DNA from: Herbihabitans rhizosphaerae
Lineage (GTDB): Bacteria > Actinomycetota > Actinomycetes > Mycobacteriales > Pseudonocardiaceae
Reading direction: 5' to 3'
DNA: 64,000 nt
Assembly: GCF_004216555.1 (NCBI RefSeq)
Contig: NZ_SGWQ01000004.1
Location: 186,001 to 250,000 of the forward strand
Shown here: positions 20,122 to 27,739 of the stretch, in pieces
Numbering within the stretch: position 1 is the first letter of the stretch
Layout of the letters: each line of letters begins with the position of its first letter
Made by a program: the position numbers and the translations under genes
The notes under the pieces: model-generated
Databases searched by the model: none
The model's input: only the letters and a program-made list of their open reading frames with translations
What the model was told of the DNA's origin: nothing

Positions 20122-20880
20122 GTGGATGAGCTCGAGCTCCAACTCCCATCACCGCTCGCTGAGCTCGATGACGAGCGGTTGGCGGTTCGTGGTGTCCGGC
20201 TGTTTCTGAAGCGCGACGACCTCATTCATCCCGATCTACCAGGCAACAAGTGGAGGAAACTGAAGTACAATCTGTCGGATGCGCAACGAATGGGTAGTAC
20301 TCAGCTCCTGACCTTCGGCGGTGCCTACTCGAACCATATTCGGGCGGTAGCTGCGGCTGGCTACCATTTCGGGTTCAAGACAGTCGGCATAATTCGCGGC
20401 GAAGAACACCTACCGTTGAACGAGTCGCTGCAGTACGCGGTCGACAAAGGTATGACGTTGACGTACCTCGACAGAACGAGCTATCGAGATAAGCGCAATA
20501 CTGATCTCCTTGAACGGCTTCAATCTCGGTTCGGCGAATTCTATCTCATACCCGAGGGTGGCAGCAATGTTCAGGCAGTGCCCGGATGCCGTGAGCTCGT
20601 GCGAGAGATTGATGTTGACTTCGATGTGATCACGTGTGCCTGCGGGACCGGCGGCACGTTGGCTGGGGCTGCGGCGGCGAGTCGATCTTGCTGCGTTTCG
20701 ATCGTTAGTGAGTCGAATGACAGCCCCTCGGCACATGGTCGTCGGCTCCGATGGCCATGGAGGGCCCGACGTCGGTCTCGCGGAATTCGCGCAGCCGGGC
20801 CGGCCCAGCTCGCCGGGTCGCTCTACCGGGCCGATCATCGCGAAACCTCAACCGGTTGGCGGCGAAACCTCTCAGTTCGG
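20122..20880 (+). pseudogene. Truncated D-cysteine desulfhydrase / ACC-deaminase family gene
   Basis: The first ~185 residues match the PLP-dependent ACC deaminase/D-cysteine desulfhydrase family: KRDDLIHPDLPGNKWRKLKYN (split: KRDDL near 30, GNKWRKLKYN near 40, with the Schiff-base Lys), FGGAYSNHIRA (~66-76) and CACGTGGTLAGAAAA (~173). After this glycine loop, around 20680, the homology stops and the frame becomes Arg/Ser-rich and unrelated. About 130-150 C-terminal residues of the normal ~300-330 are missing. G+C and codon use are lower than in the flanks (AAT, AAA, TAT codons). AGAGGAGG precedes GTG 20122. The break looks like a deletion or replacement joint, so activity is not expected. 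Confidence 0.7.
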
Positions 20881-20948
20881 TAGTTGTCCGGCCTGTCTTC
20901 CGGACATTCTGTGTCGAGATCACGATGTCATCGATACCCATGTTGAAT
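20690..20948. other. Unassigned sequence downstream of the truncated gene
   Basis: About 260 bp between the end of recognisable desulfhydrase homology and the stop of the XRE gene. Open frames exist on both strands (for example 20705-21001 minus), but none has a convincing ribosome site or a recognisable domain. It may be debris from the event that truncated the upstream gene. Confidence 0.4.
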
Positions 20949-21980
20949 TCAAGCCCTGTTATGATAAGAGCGCTGGATGTTCCTGGACGTCGCGTCGTCA
21001 ATCCACCGCAGATCCCAGTCGTTGGTGTTGACCTTAAATTCGCGGTCGAAGCCTACCCATTTACCATTCATGGCTTTGCCCATGGGGTCGACAAGAAGCT
21101 GTAGAGCGCCATGGTAGACGGATCCGCGATAGTAGCCCGATGGTGATGTGCGTTCCGCCCATGTACCTGTGGCGACTGATCCGGAGACAACAAGATCGAG
21201 GGTGAGGACTGATCCATTTTCGGCCGGTACACTTTCGCCGGTCAACTTGTTTCCCTGCTGTCGGATGACAATGTAGTGCTCGCCGACGAAATCCTTGCCG
21301 CGCCCTGTGCTTGTGTATACGTACTGGCTGCGCCAGATGCCCTCATAGTCACGTTCCGTCTTGGTTGATGGTGGGTCATCGCTCGGAACCTCGTCAGCAA
21401 GCGCTGGTGATGCTGCGGCGAGGGAAAGACCGGCGCTGAGCTTGAGTAGCAGTGATCGGCGGCTCATCGCACTGCGAACGTGTTCGGCCCACCGGCCCGC
21501 GACCCGTGCGACTTCGTGAACATCAGCCGATTCGAGCCGTTCTATGAAGTCCACAGCCGCCGCGTTGTCATCACTTGACGACATGGCCGTGAGTTGATCC
21601 AGATCGCCGTTGTCTCGGTGCTTTTGGTCCATGGTTTGAAAGTTTGCCGTGTCAGACAGCAGATCCGCCACCCTGCATTCGTAAAGCTCGGCGAGTTTGA
21701 TCAGGACGCCGAGCGATGGCGCATGGCCGGTCGGGGATGGCCAGAGTTCCCAATACGAGAAATTCTTGAACGTTTTCTGATCGGCCGGCCATCGGTCGTT
21801 CCAGCGATCGGCCGCTTCACGTTGGCTCCACCCGTGCGCCATCCGCAGCGCGGCGCGCATGTTGACGCGGTAGCGGTCGCGGAACGACTCGGCGATCTCA
21901 ACCCACGTGTTGTGCTGCGCACGCAGCTCAGCCGAGAGCGTTCGTTGCTCCTGGCGGAGGCTTCTGGCGACAGATGGCAT
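20949..21980 (-). CDS. XRE-like regulator with internal hydrophobic segment and C-terminal beta domain
   Basis: A 343-residue three-part protein. Residues ~35-115 form an XRE-like helix-turn-helix ([43 protein letters not shown]). Residues ~180-205 hold [23 protein letters not shown], which looks like a Tat or membrane signal placed mid-chain. Residues ~220-343 are a beta-rich domain ([58 protein letters not shown]). I recall similar proteins in Streptomyces without assigned function. ATG at 21980 has GGGAGGA 5 nt upstream. It diverges from a small-gene operon containing DUF397, as in known XRE-DUF397 regulator pairs. Whether the C-terminal domain senses ligand, or leaves the cytoplasm, is open. 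Confidence 0.75.
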   Translation of the reverse strand: MPSVARSLRQEQRTLSAELRAQHNTWVEIAESFRDRYRVNMRAALRMAHGWSQREAADRWNDRWPADQKTFKNFSYWELWPSPTGHAPSLGVLIKLAELYECRVADLLSDTANFQTMDQKHRDNGDLDQLTAMSSSDDNAAAVDFIERLESADVHEVARVAGRWAEHVRSAMSRRSLLLKLSAGLSLAAASPALADEVPSDDPPSTKTERDYEGIWRSQYVYTSTGRGKDFVGEHYIVIRQQGNKLTGESVPAENGSVLTLDLVVSGSVATGTWAERTSPSGYYRGSVYHGALQLLVDPMGKAMNGKWVGFDREFKVNTNDWDLRWIDDATSRNIQRSYHNRA

Positions 21981-22105
21981 GAGTTCCTCCCAGTTGGACA
22001 GGGAAGAAGTGTGCCACAAGATCACTGCGCCCCGGGGTGTTCACGCCGCTCTACCTGCGGTTTTCTTGAGCTTGTTACGGAAAGCAATGACGTAGGAGCA
22101 GCGGG

Positions 22106-22393
22106 ATGGCCGAGATCGACCAGGCGGAAGCGATCCGCAGATGTCCGGAGTTGGCTCCCCTCGCCGCGCAGAACTGGGTGTGGGAGGCGCGTCCACTGCG
22201 GGAGTCGACGCTCGTGTTGTGGGGGAGTCGGCGTGGAACGAGAACCTTGCCGGCGGTCGAGCTCTTTATCTACCCGGATTTCGCCTCGATGTACTACGTC
22301 GGGCGAGACGGCTTGAAACATACCGAGCCTAACGGCCCGCTCGATCTGTTCGTGCGGCGTCTTTCCGTCGAAGCAGGCCGGGACGAATGGTAA
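22106..22393 (+). CDS. Small protein of unknown function, first gene of the DUF397 operon
   Basis: A 95-residue protein with ATG 22106 behind GGAG. It begins AEIDQAEAIRRCPELAPLAAQNWVWEARPL and carries a beta pattern, STLVLWGSRRGT then AVELFIYPDFASMYYVG. No signal peptide or membrane segment is seen and no family is recognised. Its TAA (22391-22393) is 11 bp before the DUF397 start, so the two are cotranscribed. Divergent from the XRE regulator across 125 bp; by analogy with XRE-DUF397 loci it may be a partner or target of that regulator. Confidence 0.6.
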   Translation: MAEIDQAEAIRRCPELAPLAAQNWVWEARPLRESTLVLWGSRRGTRTLPAVELFIYPDFASMYYVGRDGLKHTEPNGPLDLFVRRLSVEAGRDEW

Positions 22394-22404
22394 AGGAATT
22401 GCAG

Positions 22405-22632
22405 ATGGACCTATACAAAGCGGAGTTGCTCGACGACGCCTGGATCGGGCTGTGTGGCGGCAACACTGGGGATCAGAGCGGAAACGATACCGAGTCGTGC
22501 GTCGAGATGGCGGCGATTCCGAATGCGGACGGATTCGCGATTCGGGACAGTAAGAACCGGGATGCGGGTGTTCTTCGGTTCAGTGTCGCCGAGTTGGACG
22601 CGTTCGTCGCGAGCTATCGCGGGTCGAGGTGA
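22405..22632 (+). CDS. DUF397 small protein
   Basis: A 75-residue DUF397 protein. The diagnostic run is present: SCVEMAAIPNADGFAIRDSK then a final VLRFSVAELDAFVASYRG. ATG 22405 is preferred over ATG 22387 because AAAGGA lies 7 nt upstream. DUF397 proteins are small actinomycete-specific partners of XRE regulators (WhiJ/AbaA-type loci; the Scr1/Scr2 pair of Streptomyces coelicolor), where the pair tunes development and antibiotic production. Its stop overlaps the next start (GTGA), indicating coupled translation. Confidence 0.85.
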   Translation: MDLYKAELLDDAWIGLCGGNTGDQSGNDTESCVEMAAIPNADGFAIRDSKNRDAGVLRFSVAELDAFVASYRGSR

Positions 22633-23048
22633 CTGTGCACTGGCATGGCTATATGTGGGTCGGTGCCGCGGCGGACGTGCTCGTTTCGGATGGGCGGCGC
22701 CGGCCGGAACACCCGGAGTTCGGGAGTTTTCCGCAGTTGCCGTACTCGATCAACGCGACGTTGCTCAAGCCCGCGTCGTTCATCGGCGGAACCTGGACGG
22801 ACGCCGGCGAGGCCGTCGCGTGGCTTCGTCGCGAGTGTGAACGGCTGCCGCCACCAAAGCGGCCGGCGCCGGACTGGGTGATGTCCCTCGACGAACGTTG
22901 TCGAGTCGCGGCTGAGACGCTTGCCGGCGGGAAGAGCGTCGTATGGGGACGGCACTGTGTGGGCGACAAGTACGCGGACCTGCGAGTTGTCTGCTGTTCG
23001 CCCGCTGAGGGCGGTGTCACGGTCCCCTGTCCGGCCGGTGTCGCCTGA
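22629..23048 (+). CDS. Unknown 139-residue protein coupled to DUF397
   Basis: GTG 22629 overlaps the DUF397 stop by 4 nt. The product begins with HWHGYMWVGAAADVL and has a repeated theme of Trp/Cys-containing beta segments (GTWTDAGEAVAWLRREC; GKSVVWGRHCVGDKYADLRVVCC). No transmembrane helix, signal or known domain is evident. Its fixed place behind DUF397 suggests it acts in the same regulatory module. It ends 2 bp before the convergent PPOX-class gene. Confidence 0.6.
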   Translation: MTVHWHGYMWVGAAADVLVSDGRRRPEHPEFGSFPQLPYSINATLLKPASFIGGTWTDAGEAVAWLRRECERLPPPKRPAPDWVMSLDERCRVAAETLAGGKSVVWGRHCVGDKYADLRVVCCSPAEGGVTVPCPAGVA

Positions 23049-23050
23049 AA

Positions 23051-23482
23051 TCAGCGGACCTGCTGGCCGTACACGTGATCGACGGTCATCGTCATGAGTA
23101 CCCGGCGGTCGGACACCATCACCGACCGGTACTCCTCCCAGTCCGGGTGCTCGCCCGCGGCCGCGCGGTAGTAGTCGACCAGCGCCTGCACCTCGGGTCC
23201 GTGCGGGTCGGTGCCCGGACCGGTGAGCGTCGCGGTGCCCTCGGCGGTCGCCCACGCCCAGCCGTCCGGGCTGGTGACCTCCAGCGTGGCGCGCGGATCC
23301 CGGCGCAGGTTGACCGTCTTGACACGGCCCTCGGTCATCGATACGTGGATCACGCCGGCCTGCTCGTCGTAGAACGGCATGACCGGTGACATCTGTGGGC
23401 GGCCATCGGACTTGATCGTGGCGAGGACGCCGAGCCGGCTCTCAGCCAGCAGCGTTCGCGGGTTGAACCGTGTGGTGGTCAT
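23051..23482 (-). CDS. PPOX-class F420/FMN-dependent oxidoreductase
   Basis: A 143-residue split-barrel flavin/deazaflavin protein. LAESRLGVLATIKSDGRPQMSPVMPF (opening strands, shown in two parts: RLGVLATIKSDGRPQ and MSPVMPF), VKTVNLRRDPRATLEV (~55-70) and YRAAAGEHPDWEEYRSVMV match F420-dependent PPOX-class proteins. These dimers reduce quinones, biliverdin or xenobiotics with F420H2; the substrate is unknown. ATG at 23482 diverges from the L36 gene, with 68 bp between. Confidence 0.85.
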   Translation of the reverse strand: MTTTRFNPRTLLAESRLGVLATIKSDGRPQMSPVMPFYDEQAGVIHVSMTEGRVKTVNLRRDPRATLEVTSPDGWAWATAEGTATLTGPGTDPHGPEVQALVDYYRAAAGEHPDWEEYRSVMVSDRRVLMTMTVDHVYGQQVR

Positions 23483-23529
23483 GTTCAGCTCAAGGTCCGG
23501 CCGGCGGCTGCTATTCCTGACGGTTGACG

Positions 23530-23552
23530 AACATGGTTATCATGTTCGTTAT
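23530..23552. promoter_or_regulatory. Zur-like operator over the rpmJ promoter
   Basis: A perfect inverted repeat, ACGAACATG then GTTAT then CATGTTCGT, spans 23530-23552. It covers the -10-like TATCAT (23538-23543), which lies 7 nt before ATG 23551. The core resembles actinobacterial Zur boxes of the form GAAAATG...CATTTTC. Binding would block transcription when zinc is plentiful. TTGACG at 23524 is too close to TATCAT to be its -35. Confidence 0.65.
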
Positions 23553-23673
23553 GAAGGTTCGGAACTCGTTGCGGTCGTTGAAGCAGAAGCCGGGTGCGCA
23601 GGTGGTCCGTCGGAAGGGGCGGGTGTACGTGATCAACAAGAAGAACCCGAGGTACAAGGCGCGCCAGGGCTGA
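23551..23673 (+). CDS. rpmJ: Zinc-independent ribosomal protein bL36 (type B)
   Basis: A 40-residue L36 that begins [19 protein letters not shown] and ends [11 protein letters not shown]. The conserved fold residues are present, but the zinc ligands of the standard C-x2-C...C-x4-H form are missing: there is no Cys at all. Such Cys-free paralogs replace the zinc-binding L36 when zinc is scarce, freeing zinc from ribosomes. The gene is alone and has a Zur-like palindrome directly over its start. It is probably transcribed without a leader. Confidence 0.9.
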   Translation: MKVRNSLRSLKQKPGAQVVRRKGRVYVINKKNPRYKARQG

Positions 23674-23675
23674 GT

Positions 23676-24071
23676 TCACGGGACCGGTGGAGTGCCTCCT
23701 TCGCGCACCGGAAGCCCGGCGGCCCGCCACGCCCGGAACCCGCCGACCAGGTCGGTCGCCCTGGATAGGCCCAGCCGCTTGAGGTCGCGGGCGGCCAGGC
23801 TGGACGCGTACCCCTCGTTGCACACCACGACTACATCGGCCTCGTCGGTGAGCCCCGGCAGCTTGTGGTCGCCGAACGGGTCCAGCCGCCACTCCAGGTG
23901 GATCCGTTCCACCACAACGGAATGCGGGATCTCGCCCTCCGCCTCGCGATTGCTCGCCGGCCGGATGTCGATCACCAGCGCGCCGTCGCGCAGCCGGTTG
24001 TCCAACTCGGCGGGCTCGACCCGGTCCAGTTCGGCCCGCGCGCCGGCGAGCAGATCGTCGACGCCGCTCAC
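23676..24071 (-). CDS. Rhodanese-like sulfurtransferase
   Basis: A 131-residue single rhodanese domain. It has the CH2A-type motif GALVIDIRPASNREAEGEIP (~30-50) and the active-site loop VVCNEGYASSLAARDL (Cys ~85), close to CxxGxxS. It transfers sulfane sulfur from thiosulfate or persulfides to thiols. GTG at 24071 overlaps the stop of the cysteine dioxygenase gene (GTGA). The pair makes a small cysteine/sulfane catabolic operon, in which the dioxygenase makes cysteine sulfinate and the rhodanese handles sulfite or persulfide products. Confidence 0.85.
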   Translation of the reverse strand: MSGVDDLLAGARAELDRVEPAELDNRLRDGALVIDIRPASNREAEGEIPHSVVVERIHLEWRLDPFGDHKLPGLTDEADVVVVCNEGYASSLAARDLKRLGLSRATDLVGGFRAWRAAGLPVREGGTPPVP

Positions 24072-24607
24072 AGGGCCGCCACCGGAAGCGAGGGGATCTC
24101 GTCCGGCACGTCCCGCAGCGACGCGTACTCCCGCGTCGGCAGCAGCGGCGGCGAGTACGCGTGCACGCTGGCCGCCCGCGTCGCGCCGAGGTTGCTCACC
24201 TGGTGCGCCCGGCCCGCACCGAACCCGAGCACGTCGCCCTGCTGGTGCGGGCGGACCCGGATCGGCCCGCCCGGGTACCGGTAGGTCTCGGTCAACTCGC
24301 CGAACAGCGTGGCGAACGCGCCGCTGGCACCGCCGTGATCGTGCGGCGCGGTCTCCTGGCCGGGCAGCCACGACAGCAGCCACAGCTCGACCTCGTCGGT
24401 CAGCGCCAGCCGGGTCCACCAGCGCCGGGGACTGGAGAACCGCACGATGTCCAACAGTGCGCCGGACAGTTCGGTGGCCACCGCCCAGGTCAGGCCGCGC
24501 AACTGGGTGGGCGTCCACAGTGGACGCGGATAGTCGGACCGCAGCGAACCGTGGATCAGTGGCACGTCCAGCTTGTGGTGGATGTCGTAGGTGATCGCGG
24601 TGGTCAT
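24068..24607 (-). CDS. Type I cysteine dioxygenase
   Basis: A 179-residue cupin that oxidises cysteine to cysteine sulfinate with O2 and Fe(II). The metal motif PHDHGGASGAFATLFGEL (H-x-H, ~80-97) and the later HAYSPPL (third His, ~155) are present. The start ATG at 24607 has AGGAGCG upstream. The reading frame stays open 138 nt further upstream without a better start, and overlapping frames there may be a leader. The rhodanese gene follows, coupled by GTGA. Confidence 0.87.
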   Translation of the reverse strand: MTTAITYDIHHKLDVPLIHGSLRSDYPRPLWTPTQLRGLTWAVATELSGALLDIVRFSSPRRWWTRLALTDEVELWLLSWLPGQETAPHDHGGASGAFATLFGELTETYRYPGGPIRVRPHQQGDVLGFGAGRAHQVSNLGATRAASVHAYSPPLLPTREYASLRDVPDEIPSLPVAAL

Positions 24608-24847
24608 CTCGCTCCTCGTGATGTGAAAGGGCGGCGAGGGCACACGCGGCACGGCGGCGCGCACGAAGCGCGTCGAATACGCCGAGGGACAAGCGCGCCG
24701 AATCAGGCGCGAGGGAGTCCGTGCCGCGCGGTGGTACAGCCGCACGACGCCACCAGCAGGAGATCGATCGTGCGGTCACTCCAGAAGATCAGCGACCGGA
24801 CCACGTGCGCGATGGTGGCACGATCTATGCGATCACCGCCACGTGTC
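24608..24847. other. Upstream region of the cysteine dioxygenase operon
   Basis: About 240 bp between cysteine dioxygenase and the glgX stop. On the minus strand two overlapping frames run towards the dioxygenase: one starting at GTG 24779 with SISCWWRR near its N-terminus, the other in frame with the dioxygenase. A cysteine-responsive leader peptide is possible, but neither frame has a good ribosome site. Confidence 0.35.
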
Positions 24848-26953
24848 TCACGTCGTGGTACGCACTCGGTACACGCGCAGCGATCGAGGCGGCAGTGTCA
24901 CGCGGGCGCGCGGTGGCACCGGGTCCACCTCGGCTGGGACTCCGTCGGGCGTGACGGTGTCCAACTCGGGCAGGAACGCCTCGCCGTAGCGGGCTTCCGG
25001 CAGGGTGATCTCGATCGGCTCGGTGCCGGCGTGCAGCACGATCAGCCACGAATCGTCGGACACCAGCTCACCGTCGCGGGTGCGGGACAGGCTCTCCGAC
25101 CCGTCGATCCACATACTGAGACACCGTCGGCCGTCGTCGAACCAGTCCGCGTCGGTCATCGGCTCGCCGGCGGGGGAGAACCACACCAGGTCCGGCTCGC
25201 CGGACCGCGTCGGGCGGCCGTCGAAGAAGGCCGGCTGGCGCAGCGCCGGTGAGTGCGCCCGCAGCGCGATCACCTTGCGCGCGAAGGACAGCATCGCCTC
25301 GGAGTCCACTGTGGACTCCCAGTCCAGCCACGAGGTCTCGTCGTCCAGACAGTACGGGTTGTTGTTGCCGCCCTGGGTGCGCCACCGCTCGTCGCCGGCC
25401 ACCAGCATCGGCGTGCCGGTGGACAGCAGCACGGTGGCCAGCAGTGCCCGCGCCTGGGTGGCCCGGCGCGCGCGGATCTCCTCGTCGGACGTGTCACCCT
25501 CGACACCCAGGTTGTCCGCACGGTTGTCGTCGGTGCCGTCCCGGTTGTCCTCGCCGTTCGCATCGTTGTGCTTGTCCACATAGGACACCAGATCGCGCAG
25601 GGTGAACCCGTCGTGCGCGGTGACGAAGTTGATCGACGCCCACGGCCGGCGGGCGGTGCGCGCGAACACATCCTCCGAACCGGACAGCCGGTAGGCCAGA
25701 TCGCGCACTCCGGTCGCGCCGCGCCAGAAATCCCGTGCGGTGTCACGGAAACGGCCGTTCCATTCCGTCCACTGTGGACCGAACTCGCCGAGCCGGTAGC
25801 CGTCCGCCGTCGCGTCCCACGGCTCGGCGATCAGCTTGGCCGACGCAAGCACCGGATCGGTGGTGATCGCGGTGAGCAGCGGCGACGCCGGGTCGAACCC
25901 GTCGCGCGTGCGGCCGAGCACGGTGGCCAGGTCGAACCGGAACCCGTCCACGCCGAGTTCGCCGGCGAAGTACCGCAGCGAGTCGGTGACCAGCCGCACC
26001 ACCGAGGGCGATGCCGGGTCCAGCGTGTTGCCGCAGCCGGTCCAGTCCACAGTGGACCCGTCGTCGAGCAGGTAGTACGCGCCGGCGTCCAGCCCGCGCA
26101 GCGACAGCGACGGCCCGAACGCGTCACCCTCGCAGGTGTGGTTGAACACCACGTCCATGATCACTTCGAGTCCGGCGGCGTGCAGCGCGGCCACCATCGT
26201 GCGGAACTCCTCGACCTCGTTGCCCGGCACGCTCGCGTACCCGGGATGCGGCGCGTGGAACGCCAGAGTTGAGTAGCCCCAGTAGTTTCGCCGCCCGGTA
26301 CGCAGCAGCGGCGGCTCGTCGGCGATCGCGTGCACCGGCATCAGCTCGACCGCGGTCACGCCGAGCCGCACCAGATAGTCGATCACCGAAGGGTGCGCCA
26401 GACCGAGGTAGGTGCCGCGCTGTTCGGGCGGCACGTCGGGGTGACGCATGGTGAACCCGCGCACGTGCAGCTCGTAGATCACCGTCTCCTCGAACGGCGT
26501 GTCCGGCTTGATCCCGGTACCGGTGCCGCCCGGTGCGGTGACCACCGACAGCGGCACGTCTGGCAGCGAGTCCACATCGGACGATGTGCCCTGGAACGGG
26601 TTGTCGCCCTTGTAGTCCAGCATGGTGTCCACTGTGGACAGTGTGCCGGAGACGCGCCGGGCGTACGGGTCCACGAGCAGCTTCGCCGGGTTGCAGCGCG
26701 GACCGTCGGCCGGGCGGTACGGACCGTGCACCCGGAAGCCGTAGCGCTGGCCGGAGGTGACACCGGGGATCACGCCGTGCCAGACGCCGAACGTGCGCTC
26801 GGTCAGCTCCACCCGTCGCTCGGTGCGCACGCCGTCGCGCTCGTCGACCAGGCACACCTCGACCGCCTCGGCCACCGTCGACGCCACGGCGAAGCGCACG
26901 CCGCCCGCCTCCGGGTGCGCGCCCAGCGGAAACGGTTTCCCTGGTGAGGTCAC
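24848..26953 (-). CDS. glgX: Glycogen debranching enzyme GlgX (GH13 isoamylase type)
   Basis: GlgX/TreX hydrolyses alpha-1,6 branches of glycogen after phosphorylase trimming. The 701-residue chain has a CBM48-type N-terminus (PFPLGAHPEAGGVRFAVAST; GYRFGFRVHGPY-like segment), then barrel motifs VIMDVVFNHT (~272), GVDGFRFDLATVLG (~345, nucleophile Asp), KLIAEPWDA (~383, acid Glu) and FVTAHDGFTLRDLVSY (~450). GTG at 26953 fits CATCAT 6 nt upstream. Four exact copies of the GTCCACWGTGGAC palindrome lie in this gene. Together with glgP it would release glucose-1-phosphate from stored glucan. Confidence 0.94.
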   Translation of the reverse strand: MTSPGKPFPLGAHPEAGGVRFAVASTVAEAVEVCLVDERDGVRTERRVELTERTFGVWHGVIPGVTSGQRYGFRVHGPYRPADGPRCNPAKLLVDPYARRVSGTLSTVDTMLDYKGDNPFQGTSSDVDSLPDVPLSVVTAPGGTGTGIKPDTPFEETVIYELHVRGFTMRHPDVPPEQRGTYLGLAHPSVIDYLVRLGVTAVELMPVHAIADEPPLLRTGRRNYWGYSTLAFHAPHPGYASVPGNEVEEFRTMVAALHAAGLEVIMDVVFNHTCEGDAFGPSLSLRGLDAGAYYLLDDGSTVDWTGCGNTLDPASPSVVRLVTDSLRYFAGELGVDGFRFDLATVLGRTRDGFDPASPLLTAITTDPVLASAKLIAEPWDATADGYRLGEFGPQWTEWNGRFRDTARDFWRGATGVRDLAYRLSGSEDVFARTARRPWASINFVTAHDGFTLRDLVSYVDKHNDANGEDNRDGTDDNRADNLGVEGDTSDEEIRARRATQARALLATVLLSTGTPMLVAGDERWRTQGGNNNPYCLDDETSWLDWESTVDSEAMLSFARKVIALRAHSPALRQPAFFDGRPTRSGEPDLVWFSPAGEPMTDADWFDDGRRCLSMWIDGSESLSRTRDGELVSDDSWLIVLHAGTEPIEITLPEARYGEAFLPELDTVTPDGVPAEVDPVPPRARVTLPPRSLRVYRVRTTT

Positions 26954-26971
26954 CCGCTCATGATGCCCCGT

Positions 26972-26989
26972 ACTTTAGCGGGCTAAAGT
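26972..26989. repeat. ACTTTAGC-NN-GCTAAAGT palindrome, copy 2
   Basis: Arms ACTTTAGC (26972-26979) and GCTAAAGT (26982-26989) with GG between. Outer CCCCG and CGGGG extend the stem after one mismatch, and TTTT follows on the plus strand. It lies 19 bp upstream of the glgX start. Confidence 0.75.
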
Positions 26990-27089
26990 CCGGGGTTTTC
27001 GCCGGGCGCGGCGCTCACACTCTGTGAACGCCGCAGGTGAACAGCCTGTGGATACGAGAGTTGACGCAGCGCCTGGAGTGTGCGTGCGT

Positions 27090-27107
27090 ACTTTAGCCCG
27101 CTAAAGT
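27090..27107. repeat. ACTTTAGC-NN-GCTAAAGT palindrome, copy 3
   Basis: Arms ACTTTAGC (27090-27097) and GCTAAAGT (27100-27107) with CC between, only 3 bp beyond the stop of the 208-residue gene at 27111. This stop-adjacent position suits transcript termination. Confidence 0.75.
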
Positions 27108-27110
27108 CCG

Positions 27111-27737
27111 TCAGAGCGCGTAGGTGTGGGTTTCGAAGGACTCGTCGTCGGGTGGAACGGGGCGGTGGGGCAGCTCGGGGTCCGTGCCGGGTACGTGGGC
27201 GGAGGCGACCATCTCGGCGAACAGCCGCTGGTGTGTGGACCAGCCGTGCGCCGACGGGCAGGCCAGCGTCAGCAGCAGCATCCTGCCGGTGCCCGGCTCG
27301 GGTAGAAATGCTTGCAGTTGAAGGGAAAGCGGCTCGCGGGCGCGCACCTGCTCGACGCCGGGCACGCGCTGGGCGAGCACCGCCGGACCGAGCCCGGTGT
27401 GCAGCACCACGGTCTCCCGCACGGTCGGCCCGGCCAGGTTCTCGACCGACTCGCGCAGCACCGTGACCGTGTCGGTGGTGCTGTCGTCGAAGCTCGCGGG
27501 CCCCTCCATGTCGACGCCGGTGAGCAGCGCGGGCGCCGCGTCGGCCGGGAGCACCACGGCCATCAGCACGGCGTGTTCGGCCAGCGCGGTCTCCACCGCG
27601 TCGGTGGCGACGGCCTCCAGTTCGGCGTCCGTGCCACCGTGGCGCAACTCCCGCACGATCTCCGCGTACTCCCTGATCGCCTGCTCCGGATCCGAGATCG
27701 TGATCCGCCGAGCCGCCTCCGGCATCGCGATGCGCAT
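27111..27737 (-). CDS. Unknown 208-residue protein, third gene of the WXG-type cluster
   Basis: A soluble mixed alpha/beta protein without signal or membrane helix. The N-terminal third is helical (DPEQAIREYAEIVRELRHGG). The middle has strands around LMAVVLPADAAPALL and TVVLHTGLGPAVLAQR, and the C-terminal part has LLLTLACPSAHGWSTHQRLF. ATG at 27737 lies 2 bp after the upstream stop, inside the same operon as the two WXG-type genes. By position it could be a chaperone or regulator for their secretion, but no family is recognised. Confidence 0.65.
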   Translation of the reverse strand: MRIAMPEAARRITISDPEQAIREYAEIVRELRHGGTDAELEAVATDAVETALAEHAVLMAVVLPADAAPALLTGVDMEGPASFDDSTTDTVTVLRESVENLAGPTVRETVVLHTGLGPAVLAQRVPGVEQVRAREPLSLQLQAFLPEPGTGRMLLLTLACPSAHGWSTHQRLFAEMVASAHVPGTDPELPHRPVPPDDESFETHTYAL

Positions 27738-27739
27738 GG

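Noticed and set aside
20705-21001. Minus-strand frame after the truncated desulfhydrase
   Set aside because: No ribosome site or domain, and it overlaps the XRE gene's 3' end; kept only as unassigned sequence.
23524-23529. TTGACG as -35 for rpmJ
   Set aside because: Only 8 bp from TATCAT, too close for a sigma-70-type spacer.
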